DNA of 64,000 bases from Saccharopolyspora galaxeae (GCF_016526145.1 NZ_JADDUE010000010.1:62001-126000), one strand, 5' to 3'; positions 15,912-25,345 are shown, numbered from the stretch's first letter. Notes: generated from the letters alone by a model not told the origin. Numbers and translations: made by a program.

Positions 15912-17297
15912 ATGACGCTGACCGCGCTGCTGATCTTCGCCGGAACGCTGGCGCTGGTGATCTGGCGGCCGAAGGGGCTCGGCATCGGCTGGAGCGCGCT
16001 CGGCGGCGCTGCCGTGGCACTGGCGACGACCGTCGTCGGCTTCTCCGACGTGCCCACGGTGGTCGGGTTGGTGTGGAACGCCACCCTGGCGTTCGTCGCG
16101 ATCGTGCTGGTGTCGCTGCTGCTCGACGAGTGCGGTTTCTTCGAGTGGGCCGCGCTGCACGTGGCGCGCTGGGGACGCGGCGGCGGGCGCCGGCTGTTCG
16201 TGCTGGTCGTGCTGCTGGGCGCGGTGATCTCGGCGGTGTTCGCCAACGACGGCGCCGCGCTGATCCTCACGCCGATCGTGCTGCGGGTGGTGCACGCGCT
16301 GCGGTTCCCGCAGCGGGCGGTGCTCGGGTTCGCGCTGGCGACCGGGTTCGTCGCCGACACCGGAAGCCTGCCGCTGGTGGTGTCGAACCTGGTCAACATC
16401 GTCTCGGCGGACTTCTTCGGCATCGGGTTCACCCGCTACGCGCTGGTGATGCTGCCGGTGGGGGTGGTGTCGGTGGCCGCGAGCCTGGCGGTGCTGTGGT
16501 GGTACTTCCGCCGCGACGTGCCGCAGCGCTACAGCACCGACGCGCTGGGCGAGCCGGCTTCGGCCATCAGCGACCGGCTCACCTTCCGGGCAGGCTGGGT
16601 GGTGCTGGTCCTGCTGCTGGTCGGTTACTTCGCCGCCGAACCGCTCGGGGTGCCGCTGTCGGCGGTGATCGGAGCGGGTGCGCTGGTGCTGCTGTCGGTC
16701 GCCGCCCGGTGGCCCGCATTCGCTTACGCCGCAACGGAATCCCGGCTGGTGCCGGCCAGCAGCCCCAGCAGTTCCGTCGGGCTCGGCGATTCCGGTGCTG
16801 CGCGGCGCATCCCGGTCGGCAAGGTGGTCCGGGAGGCGCCGTGGCAGATCGTGCTGTTCAGCGTCGGCATGTACCTGGTCGTTTACGGACTGCGCAACCA
16901 GGGACTCACCCGCGAACTTGCCGGGCTGTTCGGCTGGTTCGGCGCGCACGGGCTGCTCGCCGCGGCGGTGGGCACCGGTGTCGTGGCGGCCGCGCTCGCT
17001 TCGGTGATGAACAACCTGCCGACGGTCCTGATCGCCGCGCTGGCGATCGGCGCGACCAGCGCACCGGGCCTGGCGCACGAGGCGATGGTGTACGCCAACG
17101 TCATCGGCTCCGACCTCGGGCCGAAGATCACGCCGATCGGCAGCCTCGCCACGTTGCTGTGGCTGCACGTGCTCGAACGGCACGGGGTGCGGATCGGATG
17201 GGGCCGCTACTTCCGCACCGGCATCGTGCTCACCGTGCCCGTACTGCTGGTGACGCTGTGCGCGCTCGCCGGCTGGCTCGCTGTGCTGGACGCCTAG
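15912..17297 (+). CDS. ArsB/NhaD-type anion permease
   Basis: A 461-residue membrane protein with about eleven helices of the arsenite/ion-transporter superfamily. ArsB-like features are visible: [15 protein letters not shown] near residue 115 and [17 protein letters not shown] near residue 360, which resemble the paired discontinuous-helix motifs of ArsB, and [26 protein letters not shown] near the end, a strong ArsB signature. It would extrude arsenite or antimonite using the membrane potential. No arsR, arsC or arsA lies nearby, so the role is inferred from family only. ATG 15912 is preceded by GGGAGTGG. Confidence 0.85.
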   Translation: MTLTALLIFAGTLALVIWRPKGLGIGWSALGGAAVALATTVVGFSDVPTVVGLVWNATLAFVAIVLVSLLLDECGFFEWAALHVARWGRGGGRRLFVLVVLLGAVISAVFANDGAALILTPIVLRVVHALRFPQRAVLGFALATGFVADTGSLPLVVSNLVNIVSADFFGIGFTRYALVMLPVGVVSVAASLAVLWWYFRRDVPQRYSTDALGEPASAISDRLTFRAGWVVLVLLLVGYFAAEPLGVPLSAVIGAGALVLLSVAARWPAFAYAATESRLVPASSPSSSVGLGDSGAARRIPVGKVVREAPWQIVLFSVGMYLVVYGLRNQGLTRELAGLFGWFGAHGLLAAAVGTGVVAAALASVMNNLPTVLIAALAIGATSAPGLAHEAMVYANVIGSDLGPKITPIGSLATLLWLHVLERHGVRIGWGRYFRTGIVLTVPVLLVTLCALAGWLAVLDA

Positions 17298-17407
17298 GTA
17301 GGGGTCATAGACACCTGAGAACCCGCCGGTTGTCCGGCTGAGTCCCCGGGCGCCGCAAGCGGTTGCCGCTACTTCTCAAGCAGAACCCGCGGCAGCGCGC
17401 CGCTCGC

Positions 17408-17620
17408 TCAGCTGAGCTTGAAATCCCCGTCGCCGGGCAGCAGGCGGTCCTCCATCGGCTGGCCGTGCTGGCCGTTCGAGGCGCGCCGCCGGTAGTTCGC
17501 CAGCGCATTGCCCAGCCGGTCCCGGGCGGCCCGCGCCACCGAGTCGTCGGCTCCGATTCCCACGTGGGCGCACACGGCCGCGGTCAGCTGTGGGCGCGCA
17601 TTGTCCAACTTCTCCTCCAC
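17408..17620 (-). CDS. Small hypothetical protein
   Basis: A possible 70-residue cytoplasmic protein, starting GTG at 17620 with only a weak GGGTGG upstream. The product is helical and balanced in composition (EEKLDNARPQLTAAVCAHVG, RAARDRLGNALANYRRRAS), unlike the arginine/proline-rich shadow frames, which favours a real gene. I do not recognise a family. It lies between the ArsB-like permease (convergent) and the GH3 gene upstream on the same strand, 63 bp from the GH3 stop. Confidence 0.45.
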   Translation of the reverse strand: MEEKLDNARPQLTAAVCAHVGIGADDSVARAARDRLGNALANYRRRASNGQHGQPMEDRLLPGDGDFKLS

Positions 17621-17683
17621 GCCACCCAGTGTGCAGCCACCGGAAGCCGATCTTCGCAGCGGGCCGCCCGGAAGAGTTCCCCG

Positions 17684-19939
17684 TCACGCCGGGGAACTGC
17701 GCGCCTCGGCCGACCACTCGTGCAACATCTCCGCGGTGACGGGAACTCCCGGGAAGCGGGTCATCCGCTCGGCCGGGATCGCCCGCACGAGCTTGATCAG
17801 CTGCGGATCGGAGACCAGCTCGCCCATCATTCCGCCGCCGCCCAGCGCGGACAGCAGCCGCGGGCCGAGCACCGGGTGGTCCAGCCAGGTGCCGAGCTCC
17901 GAGCCCGGAGTCGGCACGCCCCGCACGGTTTCGCCGGTCAACTCGATGGTCGTGCGCAGCCGGATGTCCCGGGAGGAAGTGCCCGCGTGCAGCACGAACT
18001 CGCCGCCTTCCACGACCCACCGGCCCATCGAGGTGTGCCAGTAGGCGAACGCGCGGCTGCCGAGTTCGAGCGAAACCCGTTGGCTCGCACCGGGTTCCAA
18101 CGCGACCTTGCGGAACGCCTTGAGCTCCTGCTCCGGCCGCTGCGCGGCGGAGACCGGGTCGCCGACGTAGAGCTGGGCGACCTCGGAGCCCGCCCGGCCG
18201 CCGGTGTTGGCGACGGTGAACTCCACGCGCACGCTCGGTTCCGGACCGTCGTCGAGGATCCGCACGTCCAGGTCGCGGTATTCGAACGAGGTGTAGGACA
18301 GGCCGTGGCCGAACGGGTAGCTCACGTCGAGCCCGCGCGCGTCGTACCAGCGGTAGCCGATCAGCGGCCCCTCGCCGTAGCGGACCGCGTCGAACTCTCC
18401 GGGGAAGTTGCCGAACGCGGGAGTGTCGGCGTAGCGCACCGGGATCGTCTCGGCGAGCTTGCCGGACGGGGTGACCGCGCCGGTGAGCACGTCGGCCAGC
18501 GCGGCACCGCCCGCTTGGCCGGGCAGCCAGCCGTGCAGCAGCGCCTTGGCGTGCTGCTGCCACGGATCGACCGTCACGACCGAGCCGCCTGCGAGCACCA
18601 CCACGATCCGCTCCTGCACCTCGGCTACCGCGTGCAGCAGTTCGAGCTGCTCGGCTGGCAGGTCCAGGTGATCGCGGTCGAAGCCTTCGGACTCCGCGTC
18701 CGGCGGCAGGCCGAGGAACAGCACGGCGACATCGGCGCGCGCGGCCACCTCGACCGCCTCGGCGATGCCGTCGGAGCTGCCGGAATCGACGGAATAGCCG
18801 GGTGCGAACGGCACCTCGCCGGGCAGCGCCGCGCGCAGTGCGCTGAGCGCGTCGTCCAGCCGGGTCGGCACCACCTGGGAGCTCCCGGCGCCCTGGTAGC
18901 GCGGCGCCCGGGCCAGTTCGCCGAGCACCGCGACCGTGGAATCACCTTGCAGCGGAAGGATTCCGTCGTCGTTCTTGAGCAGCACGGCGCTGCCCGCGGC
19001 GGCTTCCCGGGCCAAGGCGTGGTGTTCGCCGGAGTCGTACTCGCCGCCCTCGCGCAGCGCCGGTCGCGTGCGCTCGACGAGCCGTAGCAGGCGCTGCACG
19101 GCGAGGTCGATCTCGTCCTCGCTGACAGTGCCCGCCTCGTAGGCGTTGCGCACCACCGCGCCGCCCAGTCCGCCGGAAGTCGGCATTTCCAGGTCGAGTC
19201 CGGCCCGCAGCGCGTCGTCGCGGCTGCTGACCGCGCCCCAGTCGGAGACCACGAGCCCGTCGAATCCCCACTCGCCGCGCAGCAGGTCGGTCAGCAGCCA
19301 CCGGTTCTCGGAGGCGTAGACGCCGTTGATCCGGTTGTAGGAGGACATCACCGTCCACGGGCGGGCCGTGGTGACCACGTGCTCGAACGCGGTGAGGTAG
19401 ATCTCGCGCAGGGTGCGCTCGTCGACCTCCGCGGAGATCGACATCCGCTCGGTCTCCTGGTTGTTCACCGCGAAGTGCTTCAGCGAGGTGCCCACGCCCT
19501 GCGCCTGCACGCCTTCGACCAGGGCGGCCGCCAGGTGCCCGGCCAGCAGCGGATCCTCGGCGAAGTACTCGAAGTTCCGCCCGCACAACGGCGTCCGCTT
19601 CATGTTCACGCCCGGGCCGAGCAGCACCGAAACCCCTTCGGCGCGGCATTCCCGGCCCAGCGCCGCACCTACCCGGCCGAGCAGGTCCACGTCCCAGGAG
19701 CAGGCCAGCGCGGCCGCGGTGGGGAAGCAGGTGGCGGGCACGCTGTCGCCGATGCCCAGGTGGTCGCCGCCTTCGGGCTGCTTGCGCAGGCCGTGCGGGC
19801 CGTCGGTGAGCGTGATCGACGGGATGCCGAGGCGGGGGAGTGATTCGGTGTGCCAGAAGTCCGAGCCGTCCAGCAGCGCGATCTTCTCGTCGAGCGTCAG
19901 CGCCGTGCTGTGGAACTCCTCGGCACTTGACGTGGTCAT
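17684..19939 (-). CDS. Glycoside hydrolase family 3 (beta-glucosidase type)
   Basis: A 751-residue GH3 enzyme without a signal peptide, so probably cytoplasmic. It should release terminal beta-linked sugars from oligosaccharides or glycosides. The TIM-barrel N-terminal domain contains TDGPHGLRKQ, the substrate-binding KHFAVNNQE and the nucleophile Asp in GLVVSDWGAV. A second alpha/beta sandwich domain starts near residue 330 (GSAVLLKNDDGILPL). A fibronectin-III-like C-terminal domain (EFTVANTGGRAGSEVAQLYV) completes the BglB/BglX-type architecture. A short extra C-terminal helix region follows (MGELVSDPQLIKLVRAIPAE). ATG 19939 is fixed by GAGGAGG. Single-gene unit; no sugar transporter adjoins. 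Confidence 0.92.
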   Translation of the reverse strand: MTTSSAEEFHSTALTLDEKIALLDGSDFWHTESLPRLGIPSITLTDGPHGLRKQPEGGDHLGIGDSVPATCFPTAAALACSWDVDLLGRVGAALGRECRAEGVSVLLGPGVNMKRTPLCGRNFEYFAEDPLLAGHLAAALVEGVQAQGVGTSLKHFAVNNQETERMSISAEVDERTLREIYLTAFEHVVTTARPWTVMSSYNRINGVYASENRWLLTDLLRGEWGFDGLVVSDWGAVSSRDDALRAGLDLEMPTSGGLGGAVVRNAYEAGTVSEDEIDLAVQRLLRLVERTRPALREGGEYDSGEHHALAREAAAGSAVLLKNDDGILPLQGDSTVAVLGELARAPRYQGAGSSQVVPTRLDDALSALRAALPGEVPFAPGYSVDSGSSDGIAEAVEVAARADVAVLFLGLPPDAESEGFDRDHLDLPAEQLELLHAVAEVQERIVVVLAGGSVVTVDPWQQHAKALLHGWLPGQAGGAALADVLTGAVTPSGKLAETIPVRYADTPAFGNFPGEFDAVRYGEGPLIGYRWYDARGLDVSYPFGHGLSYTSFEYRDLDVRILDDGPEPSVRVEFTVANTGGRAGSEVAQLYVGDPVSAAQRPEQELKAFRKVALEPGASQRVSLELGSRAFAYWHTSMGRWVVEGGEFVLHAGTSSRDIRLRTTIELTGETVRGVPTPGSELGTWLDHPVLGPRLLSALGGGGMMGELVSDPQLIKLVRAIPAERMTRFPGVPVTAEMLHEWSAEARSSPA

Positions 19940-20266
19940 GGCGGCCTCCTCGCACGATCTCCGGTCGGCGCTCACGCGCCCGCTCCGTCCACTCCTACCT
20001 GAGATCGTCCCCGGTCGTCGCACCTCGCCGCCGCCCGCCGGGCCTGGTGGACGATCTTGGTGCGCAACGTCTCACGAGGGATTTCCCGAGCGGATGTTCC
20101 CTCCGGCGGCGCGGACCCAGCCGGATTCGCCCGAATCGTCGCAGGTCATCGCCCTGCTCGGGCTACACGTCGGTACCCAGCTCGTGCCCGGCTTCTGTCC
20201 AGGGGTCTAGCGCACTCCCGATCTAGTGTCGAGATGCGACGACCGGCGGTGCGAACGGCGGGTCGG
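19940..20266. other. Divergent intergenic region, GH3 and gtrA
   Basis: About 330 bases with no convincing gene. Inverted arms AGATCGTCC (20002-20010) and GGACGATCT (20049-20057) match perfectly over 9 bp with a 38-bp gap. They may bracket the GH3 promoter or form a leader structure. The GtrA start is uncertain, so part of the right end could be coding. Confidence 0.5.
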
Positions 20267-20827
20267 ATGAAGACGGGGGAGGCTTTCGCGTTGACCGACG
20301 GCTGGTGTCCGCAGTGGATGGTCCGGCTGCGGCGCACCGCGCCGAAGCGGCGCGGTGCGGTGGCGCAGGCCGTGCTGTTCACCGGGGTCGGCGGCCTGAC
20401 CACCGGGATCAACGCGGTGCTGTACCTGTTGCTGCGCAACATCCTCGACACCGGACCCGCGAACCTGCTGTCGCTGCTGCTCACGACGCTCGGGTCCACC
20501 GCGGTGCACCGCCGCATGGTGTTCACCGGTATGCCGGTGCACAGGCTGCGGCTGCACCTGCAGAGCGCGGCGACGCTCGCTTTCTATTGCGTGTCCAGCA
20601 CAGTTGCGCTGGCCCTGCTGCATCTGGCCGACGACGATCCCGGCAGCGTCGCCGCGATGAGCGTGTTCGGCGGCGTCAGCCGATTCGCGCTGCTGCGCCT
20701 CTGGGTCTTCCAGCGCACCCGCCGGGGGCTCGTGCGGAGTGAGCGGACCGCTCGACCGGTGAGAGCGGGCGAACGGTCCGCCGACCCGGATCGATCCTGC
20801 TGTTCGGGGAGCGGAGCCGGACCTTGA
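20267..20827 (+). CDS. GtrA-family membrane protein
   Basis: A 186-residue protein with four membrane helices in the GtrA arrangement (AQAVLFTGVGGLTTGINAVL, NLLSLLLTTLGSTAVHRRMVF, LQSAATLAFYCVSSTVALALL, SVAAMSVFGGVSRFALLRLWVF). GtrA-like proteins move or accompany polyprenyl-phosphate-linked sugars in cell-envelope glycan assembly; actinobacterial members are tied to arabinan precursors. The terminal WVF is typical. The C-terminal 30 residues or so are coded by a worn copy of the 51-bp palindromic repeat and look non-native. ATG 20267 is used; ATG 20234 is an in-frame alternative, and neither has a strong ribosome site. Confidence 0.7.
   Translation: MKTGEAFALTDGWCPQWMVRLRRTAPKRRGAVAQAVLFTGVGGLTTGINAVLYLLLRNILDTGPANLLSLLLTTLGSTAVHRRMVFTGMPVHRLRLHLQSAATLAFYCVSSTVALALLHLADDDPGSVAAMSVFGGVSRFALLRLWVFQRTRRGLVRSERTARPVRAGERSADPDRSCCSGSGAGP
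20737..20786. repeat. Degenerate palindromic element, copy E, inside the gtrA 3' end
   Basis: GAGTGAGCGGACCGCTCG at the left and GCGAACGGTCCGCCGACC at the right resemble the ends of copies A-D, at the same overall length. The copy lies within the reading frame, so it encodes the odd C-terminal tail of the GtrA protein. Confidence 0.5.
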
Positions 20828-20879
20828 CCGTACCGATCGGTACATCTACTGTCGGCCCTGTCGATGTACCGGTCGGTAC
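20824..20879 (+). promoter_or_regulatory. Promoter with two TetR-type operators
   Basis: TTGACC (20824-20829) and TACTGT (20847-20852) form a -35/-10 pair with exactly 17 bp between. The perfect palindrome GTACCGATCGGTAC (20830-20843) fills the spacer. A near-identical second site, GTACCGGTCGGTAC (20866-20879), covers the expected start of transcription. A repressor bound to either site would block the flavin monooxygenase gene that starts at 20898. The motif style is that of TetR-family operators. Confidence 0.75.
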
Positions 20880-20897
20880 AAGATCAGGGAGGTCGAG

Positions 20898-22085
20898 GTG
20901 ACGGAGCACGAGCCGCAGGTGGCCATCGTCGGAGGCGGCATCGGCGGCCTGACCCTGGCCATGGCGCTGCGCGGGCGCGGAATCCGCGCCGAGGTGCACG
21001 AGCAGGCGCCCGAGCTGCGCGAAGTCGGCGCCGCGGTCGCGTTGTCGGCGAACGGGACGAAGCTGCTGCGGCGGCTCGGCGTGGGCGATCAGCTCGCGGA
21101 GTGCTCGGCGGAACCGACCGAGCTGATCTACCGGCACTGGCAGGACGGCAGGCGGCTGGCCGCGCATCCGGCGGGGAAGGATTACGAACGCCGCTTCGGC
21201 GCGCCCTTCTACGGGATCCACCGCGCCGACCTGCAGCGCGTTCTCGCCGGAGCCTGCGGGCCGCAGCAGGTGCGGCTGGGCAGCCGGATCACCGAGCTGA
21301 CGCCGGGCGCCGACAAGGTCGGGTTGACCTTCGCCGACGGCAGCACGTCCGAGGCGGACCTGGTCGTCGGAGCGGACGGCGTGCACTCGCAGGTGCGGAG
21401 TCTCGTGACCACCGAGGACCCGGCCGTCTACTCCGGCACCAGCGGATTCCGCGGTCTCATCCCGGTTTCGGAGATGCCGCAGCTGCCGGACCCGGGCGCG
21501 ATCCAGTACTGGACCGGACCGGGCGCGCACGTGCTGCACTACCCGATCGGCGACGGTTCCGTGGTCAACTTCCTCGCCGTGGTGGACGCGCCGCACGAGT
21601 GGACCTCGCCGACCTGGACCATGGCCACGTCCCGAGCGGAGATCGCCGAGTTCTTCGCGGGCTGGCACCCCGGTGTCGTCGAGATGGTCACCGCCACCAC
21701 GCTGCACCAGCGCTGGGCGCTGTTCGGGCAAGAACCGCTGGGGCGGTGGAGCCGCGGCCGGATCACGCTGCTCGGCGATGCGGCGCACGCGATGCTGCCG
21801 CACCACGGGCAGGGCGCGAACCAGACGATCGAGGACGCGATCGCGCTCGCCGACCTGCTCGCCGGGCACACCGACCGGACCGCGGCGCTGGCCGCCTACG
21901 AACGGGTTCGCCGTGCGCGCACCCGCAATGTGCAACGCAGCTCGTGGGTCGCCTCGGAGCTGCTGCACCTGCCGGACGGTCCGCGCCGCGAAGCCCGCGA
22001 CCGCGCCCTGAACTCAGAACTGCCCGCGATGCTGTCGTGGATCCACTCCCACGACGCCGGGATCCCCCCGCGACTTCCGGGGTGA
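20898..22085 (+). CDS. Group A FAD-dependent aromatic monooxygenase
   Basis: A 395-residue NAD(P)H-dependent flavoprotein hydroxylase of the salicylate / 3-hydroxybenzoate 6-hydroxylase type. Three diagnostic motifs are intact: VAIVGGGIGGLTLAMALRGRG at the N-terminus, the DG motif DLVVGADGVHSQVR near residue 155, and the GD motif ITLLGDAAHAMLPHHGQGANQ near residue 290. It should hydroxylate a phenolic or aromatic acid in the cytoplasm; the exact substrate is unknown. GTG 20898 follows GGGAGG. Expression is probably controlled by the two 14-bp operators in its promoter. The convergent LysR gene downstream is not positioned to share this promoter. Confidence 0.88.
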   Translation: MTEHEPQVAIVGGGIGGLTLAMALRGRGIRAEVHEQAPELREVGAAVALSANGTKLLRRLGVGDQLAECSAEPTELIYRHWQDGRRLAAHPAGKDYERRFGAPFYGIHRADLQRVLAGACGPQQVRLGSRITELTPGADKVGLTFADGSTSEADLVVGADGVHSQVRSLVTTEDPAVYSGTSGFRGLIPVSEMPQLPDPGAIQYWTGPGAHVLHYPIGDGSVVNFLAVVDAPHEWTSPTWTMATSRAEIAEFFAGWHPGVVEMVTATTLHQRWALFGQEPLGRWSRGRITLLGDAAHAMLPHHGQGANQTIEDAIALADLLAGHTDRTAALAAYERVRRARTRNVQRSSWVASELLHLPDGPRREARDRALNSELPAMLSWIHSHDAGIPPRLPG

Positions 22086-22199
22086 GGGACTCCCGCACCG
22101 TCGTCGCGGCCCGCACGTGAAGAGCTCCGTCGGCCGAGTTGTCGGGGTGAAGTTCCCGCCGTTCCGGAAGAGCCCGATCAGTCCGGAAAGGACGGCGGG

Positions 22200-23069
22200 T
22201 CACTCGGCGAAAGCGTCGAGGAAGGCGTCGCGGGCGTCGGAAGAGGTGTGCTGCGGCCAAATCGCCTGCACCGGCACGTGCGCGGCGGGCTGCACCTCGA
22301 CCACCCGGACCTGCCCGTCCGCGGCCGATCCCAGCGGTGCGGTGACGAACGCGACGTGGTCGGTGCCGAGCACGGCGGTCACCGGCGGCGTGCCCTGGAT
22401 CGGGTTTCGATGCATCCGGGGTTCGAAACCGGCCCGCCTGCAGTGCTCGATCAGCAGATCCGTGTACGCGGACTGCCCGGGACGGCCCCACACCACGATC
22501 TGTTCCGCGTCTAGCTCGGACAGCTCGACCCGCTCGCGCCCGGCGAAGCGGTGCCCCGCGTCCACGGCAAGGTGCAGCCGCTGCTGGATGAGAGTGGTGC
22601 GCGTGAGCCCGTGCGCCGGAATCATCGCCCGGCACAGTCCCAGATCGAGCTCGCCCGCGAGCAAGTTGCCGGTCAACTCCTCCGGATAGCGCTGGTTGAC
22701 CTGCGTGCCCAACTCGGGTCTGGCGTCGTGCGCCCTGCGCAGCAGGGCGGTGATCTCGTCGCCGGTGACGGCCGGGGTGTGCCCGATGCGCAGCAGTTCG
22801 GTCTCGCCGCGGCCGATGCGCCGGGCGCGCTGCAGCGCCGAACGCGCCACGCCGCGCAGCACCCGCGCGTCGTCGAGCAACGCCTGTCCGGCGGGCAGCA
22901 CCGTGACTCCGCCGTGGTTCCGGCTCAGCAGATCGACCCCGACTTCGCGTTCCAGGGCGCGGATCGAGGTGGACAGCGCCTGCTGGGAGATGTGCAGCTT
23001 CGCGGCGGCGCGGGTGAAACCGCCTTCCTCCGCGACCGCAACGAGATGTTCCAGCTTGTGCAGGTCCAC
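22200..23069 (-). CDS. LysR-family transcriptional regulator
   Basis: A 289-residue LysR regulator. The N-terminal winged helix is typical (LHKLEHLVAVAEEGGFTRAA, LHISQQALSTSIRALEREVG, DLLSRNHGGVTVLPAGQAL). It is followed by a substrate-binding domain from about residue 90 (ELLRIGHTPAVTGDEITALL). GTG 23069 follows AAAGGGGGAAG. It lies 97 bp downstream of an SDR gene on the same strand and is convergent with the flavin monooxygenase, so either could be its target. The effector is unknown. Confidence 0.9.
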   Translation of the reverse strand: MDLHKLEHLVAVAEEGGFTRAAAKLHISQQALSTSIRALEREVGVDLLSRNHGGVTVLPAGQALLDDARVLRGVARSALQRARRIGRGETELLRIGHTPAVTGDEITALLRRAHDARPELGTQVNQRYPEELTGNLLAGELDLGLCRAMIPAHGLTRTTLIQQRLHLAVDAGHRFAGRERVELSELDAEQIVVWGRPGQSAYTDLLIEHCRRAGFEPRMHRNPIQGTPPVTAVLGTDHVAFVTAPLGSAADGQVRVVEVQPAAHVPVQAIWPQHTSSDARDAFLDAFAE

Positions 23070-23166
23070 CGGTGCTTCCCCCTTTCGCCGCGCCGGACCA
23101 TCATCCCGGCCGCGAAACGCGGGGCGGCGGGTGGCTCCCCGAACATCCGCCGCCCCGCTCGCGAGC

Positions 23167-23922
23167 TCACCGAGTGGTGTAGCCGCCGTTGGGGAACAGC
23201 GTCTGGCCGGTGAACCACCAGCCCTCGGTGGCCAGGAACTCGATGATCGGGGCGATGTCCTCGATCTGGGTGAGCTGGTTGCCGAGCCCCTGCGACTTGT
23301 GGAACTCGACCCGCTCCGGCGTTTCCTGCGGGTAGAAGAACGGGGTGTCCATCGGCCCGGGAGCCACGGTGTTCACCGAGATGCCCCGGTCGGCGAACTC
23401 CTTGGCGGCCGCGCGGGTGAAGTGCTCCAGCGGAGCCTTCCCGCCCGCGTAGGTGGAGTAGCCGTCGGTGAACGCCGCCAGCAGCGAAGTCCCCAGGCTG
23501 ATGATCTTGCCGTTGTCGTTGATCCGGCGCCCGGCTTCCTGGATGAAGAAGTACGCCGCCTTGGCGTTGATGCCGAACATCCGGTCGTACTCTTCTTCGC
23601 TGGTCTCCAGGATCGGCTTGCGCAGCACCATCCCGGTCGTGTTCACCGCGACGTCGACGCCGCCGAAGGCGTCCACCGCGGTGTCGAACAACCGCCGCAC
23701 CTCGCTGACCCGAGTCAGGTCACCCTGCACGGCGACCGCGTCGGTCCCGGCGTTCTTGACCGCCTGCACGGTCTTTTCCGCGTCGTCGGCGGAGGATTCG
23801 CTGTGGTAGTGCACGACGATCCGCGCGCCCGCGGCGGCCAGCGTGGTCGCCACCAGGCTGCCGAGGTTCTTGGCGCCGCCGCCGATCAGCGCTACTTTGC
23901 CTTGCAGATCCCGCTCGGCCAT
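23167..23922 (-). CDS. Short-chain dehydrogenase/reductase
   Basis: A 251-residue classical SDR. The cofactor motif is the variant IGGGAKNLGSLVA instead of TGxxxGIG. The catalytic Ser, Tyr and Lys are in SLGTSLLAAF and YSTYAGGKAPLEHF. The C-terminal EGWWFTGQTLFPNGGY is typical for enzymes acting on small carbonyl substrates. An Arg/His-containing patch after beta2 (VVHYHSES) suggests NADP preference (inference). ATG 23922 has AAGGGAG upstream. It probably heads a two-gene transcript with the LysR regulator. The physiological substrate is unknown. Confidence 0.88.
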   Translation of the reverse strand: MAERDLQGKVALIGGGAKNLGSLVATTLAAAGARIVVHYHSESSADDAEKTVQAVKNAGTDAVAVQGDLTRVSEVRRLFDTAVDAFGGVDVAVNTTGMVLRKPILETSEEEYDRMFGINAKAAYFFIQEAGRRINDNGKIISLGTSLLAAFTDGYSTYAGGKAPLEHFTRAAAKEFADRGISVNTVAPGPMDTPFFYPQETPERVEFHKSQGLGNQLTQIEDIAPIIEFLATEGWWFTGQTLFPNGGYTTR

Positions 23923-24163
23923 AGCCGCTCCCTTCAGGCGTCAATGCTGATCAGAGCCGCTTTTCCGACTCCGCGAGCGACCTTATGCGGGCGCCGCGGG
24001 CACTGGGAAACAGCAGTTCCGGGTGAGTCCACAAAAGACTTGGATACCCGGCGACCAAGCTCGGTACCGGACGCCATCGCAGCGGTGCTGCTAGTTCCGT
24101 CCGCTGTGGTCGGTCCCGGTGCCGGCGCGTGCACCCGCGGCGTCCGATCAGGCGCAGAGCATC

Positions 24164-25345
24164 TCAGCCGAGCACGACCCGGTCGACCGACTCCCGGGAG
24201 AACAGCTCGTCGGCGATCATGCAGCCGGTGCCGGCGATGCCGGCGTCCCCGCCCAGCGGCCCGCGCACGATCCGCAGGTCGCGCGTGGCCAGCGGGGTGG
24301 CGCACTGGTGGACGACCTCGCGGACGCCGGCCAGCAGGTGCTCCTCGGCCTCGGCCAGCGCGCCGCCGATCGCGACGACCGACGGGTTCAGCAGGTTCAC
24401 CGCGTCGGCGACGGCTTGCCCCAGCACCCGGCCCGCGGTCCGGATCGCCTGCCGCGCTTCGAGGTCGCCGGTGCGGGCCAGCGCGGCGACGTCCTCCGCG
24501 GTGTGCACGTCCTTGCCGAGTTCGCGCAGGTCGCGCACCAGCGCCCAGCCGCCCGCGTAAGCCTCGACGCAACCTCGGTTCCCGCACCGGCACGGCGCCG
24601 AACCGGGCTCGCGCGCCGGGGTGTGCCCGAGGTCGCCTGCCGAGCCCTGCGCACCGCGGTGCACCGCACCCCCGAGCACCAGGCCGGAGCCGATGCCGGT
24701 GCTCGCCTTGATCATCAGCAGGTGCGGTTCGCCGGGCCAGCTCAGGCGGTGCTCGCCGAGCGCCATGCAGTTCACGTCGTTGTCCACGGTGACAGGGCAG
24801 TCGTACTCGGGGGCGAAGAACCGCGACACCTGGTAGCCGTCCCAGCCGGTCATGATCGGCGGGGACACCACGCGCCCCGCCGCGAACTCGACCGGCCCGG
24901 GCACCCCGATGCCGATGCCCCGCACCGCGTCGCCGCCGTGGCCGAGTTCGCCCAGCATCTCCCGGAACTGCTCCGCGACCGTCCCGAGCACCGGCTCCGG
25001 TCCTTCGCCCACGTCCCGCTGCGCCGTGCGCGTGGCCAGCGGCGCTGCTGCGAGGTCGGTGATCGCGGTGTGCAGCCTCCGCCCGCCGATCGCGGCGGCG
25101 AGCAGCACACCGCCGTAGCGGTTGAGCCGGAACATCCCGGCCGGGCGCCCGCCCGTGGACTCCTCGGCGGTGACCTCCCGGATGTAGCCGGCGCGCACCA
25201 GCGCGTCGAGCCGTTGCGCCACGGTCGAGCGGGAAAGGCCGGTGCGGCGCATGAGCTGCGCGCGGGTGCTGGCCGCGTCGGTGCGGATCAGGTGCAGGAT
25301 CGCGCCGGGCCCGGAAGCGGCGGCGCGATCGATGGTGCGCGGCAT
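24164..25345 (-). CDS. ROK-family transcriptional regulator
   Basis: A 393-residue NagC/XylR-type repressor. A winged helix-turn-helix occupies residues 15-75 (TRAQLMRRTGLSRSTVAQRL). The sugar-kinase-like ROK domain follows, with a VDNDVNCMALGEH active-site-like block, GIGSGLVLGGAVHRGAQGSAGDLGH, and the zinc motif CRCGNRGCVEAYA. ROK regulators release DNA when they bind a sugar or sugar phosphate. It is divergent from a sugar epimerase/kinase/transporter operon 155 bp away, which it very likely controls. ATG 25345 is fixed by GGAAGGAGG. Confidence 0.92.
   Translation of the reverse strand: MPRTIDRAAASGPGAILHLIRTDAASTRAQLMRRTGLSRSTVAQRLDALVRAGYIREVTAEESTGGRPAGMFRLNRYGGVLLAAAIGGRRLHTAITDLAAAPLATRTAQRDVGEGPEPVLGTVAEQFREMLGELGHGGDAVRGIGIGVPGPVEFAAGRVVSPPIMTGWDGYQVSRFFAPEYDCPVTVDNDVNCMALGEHRLSWPGEPHLLMIKASTGIGSGLVLGGAVHRGAQGSAGDLGHTPAREPGSAPCRCGNRGCVEAYAGGWALVRDLRELGKDVHTAEDVAALARTGDLEARQAIRTAGRVLGQAVADAVNLLNPSVVAIGGALAEAEEHLLAGVREVVHQCATPLATRDLRIVRGPLGGDAGIAGTGCMIADELFSRESVDRVVLG

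Noticed and set aside
17357-17387. Hairpin AGCGG-TTG-CCGCT followed by a GCAGAAC motif, similar to the inverted sequence at 46752-46784
   Set aside because: The shared part is short and GC-rich; two copies are not enough to claim a repeat family.
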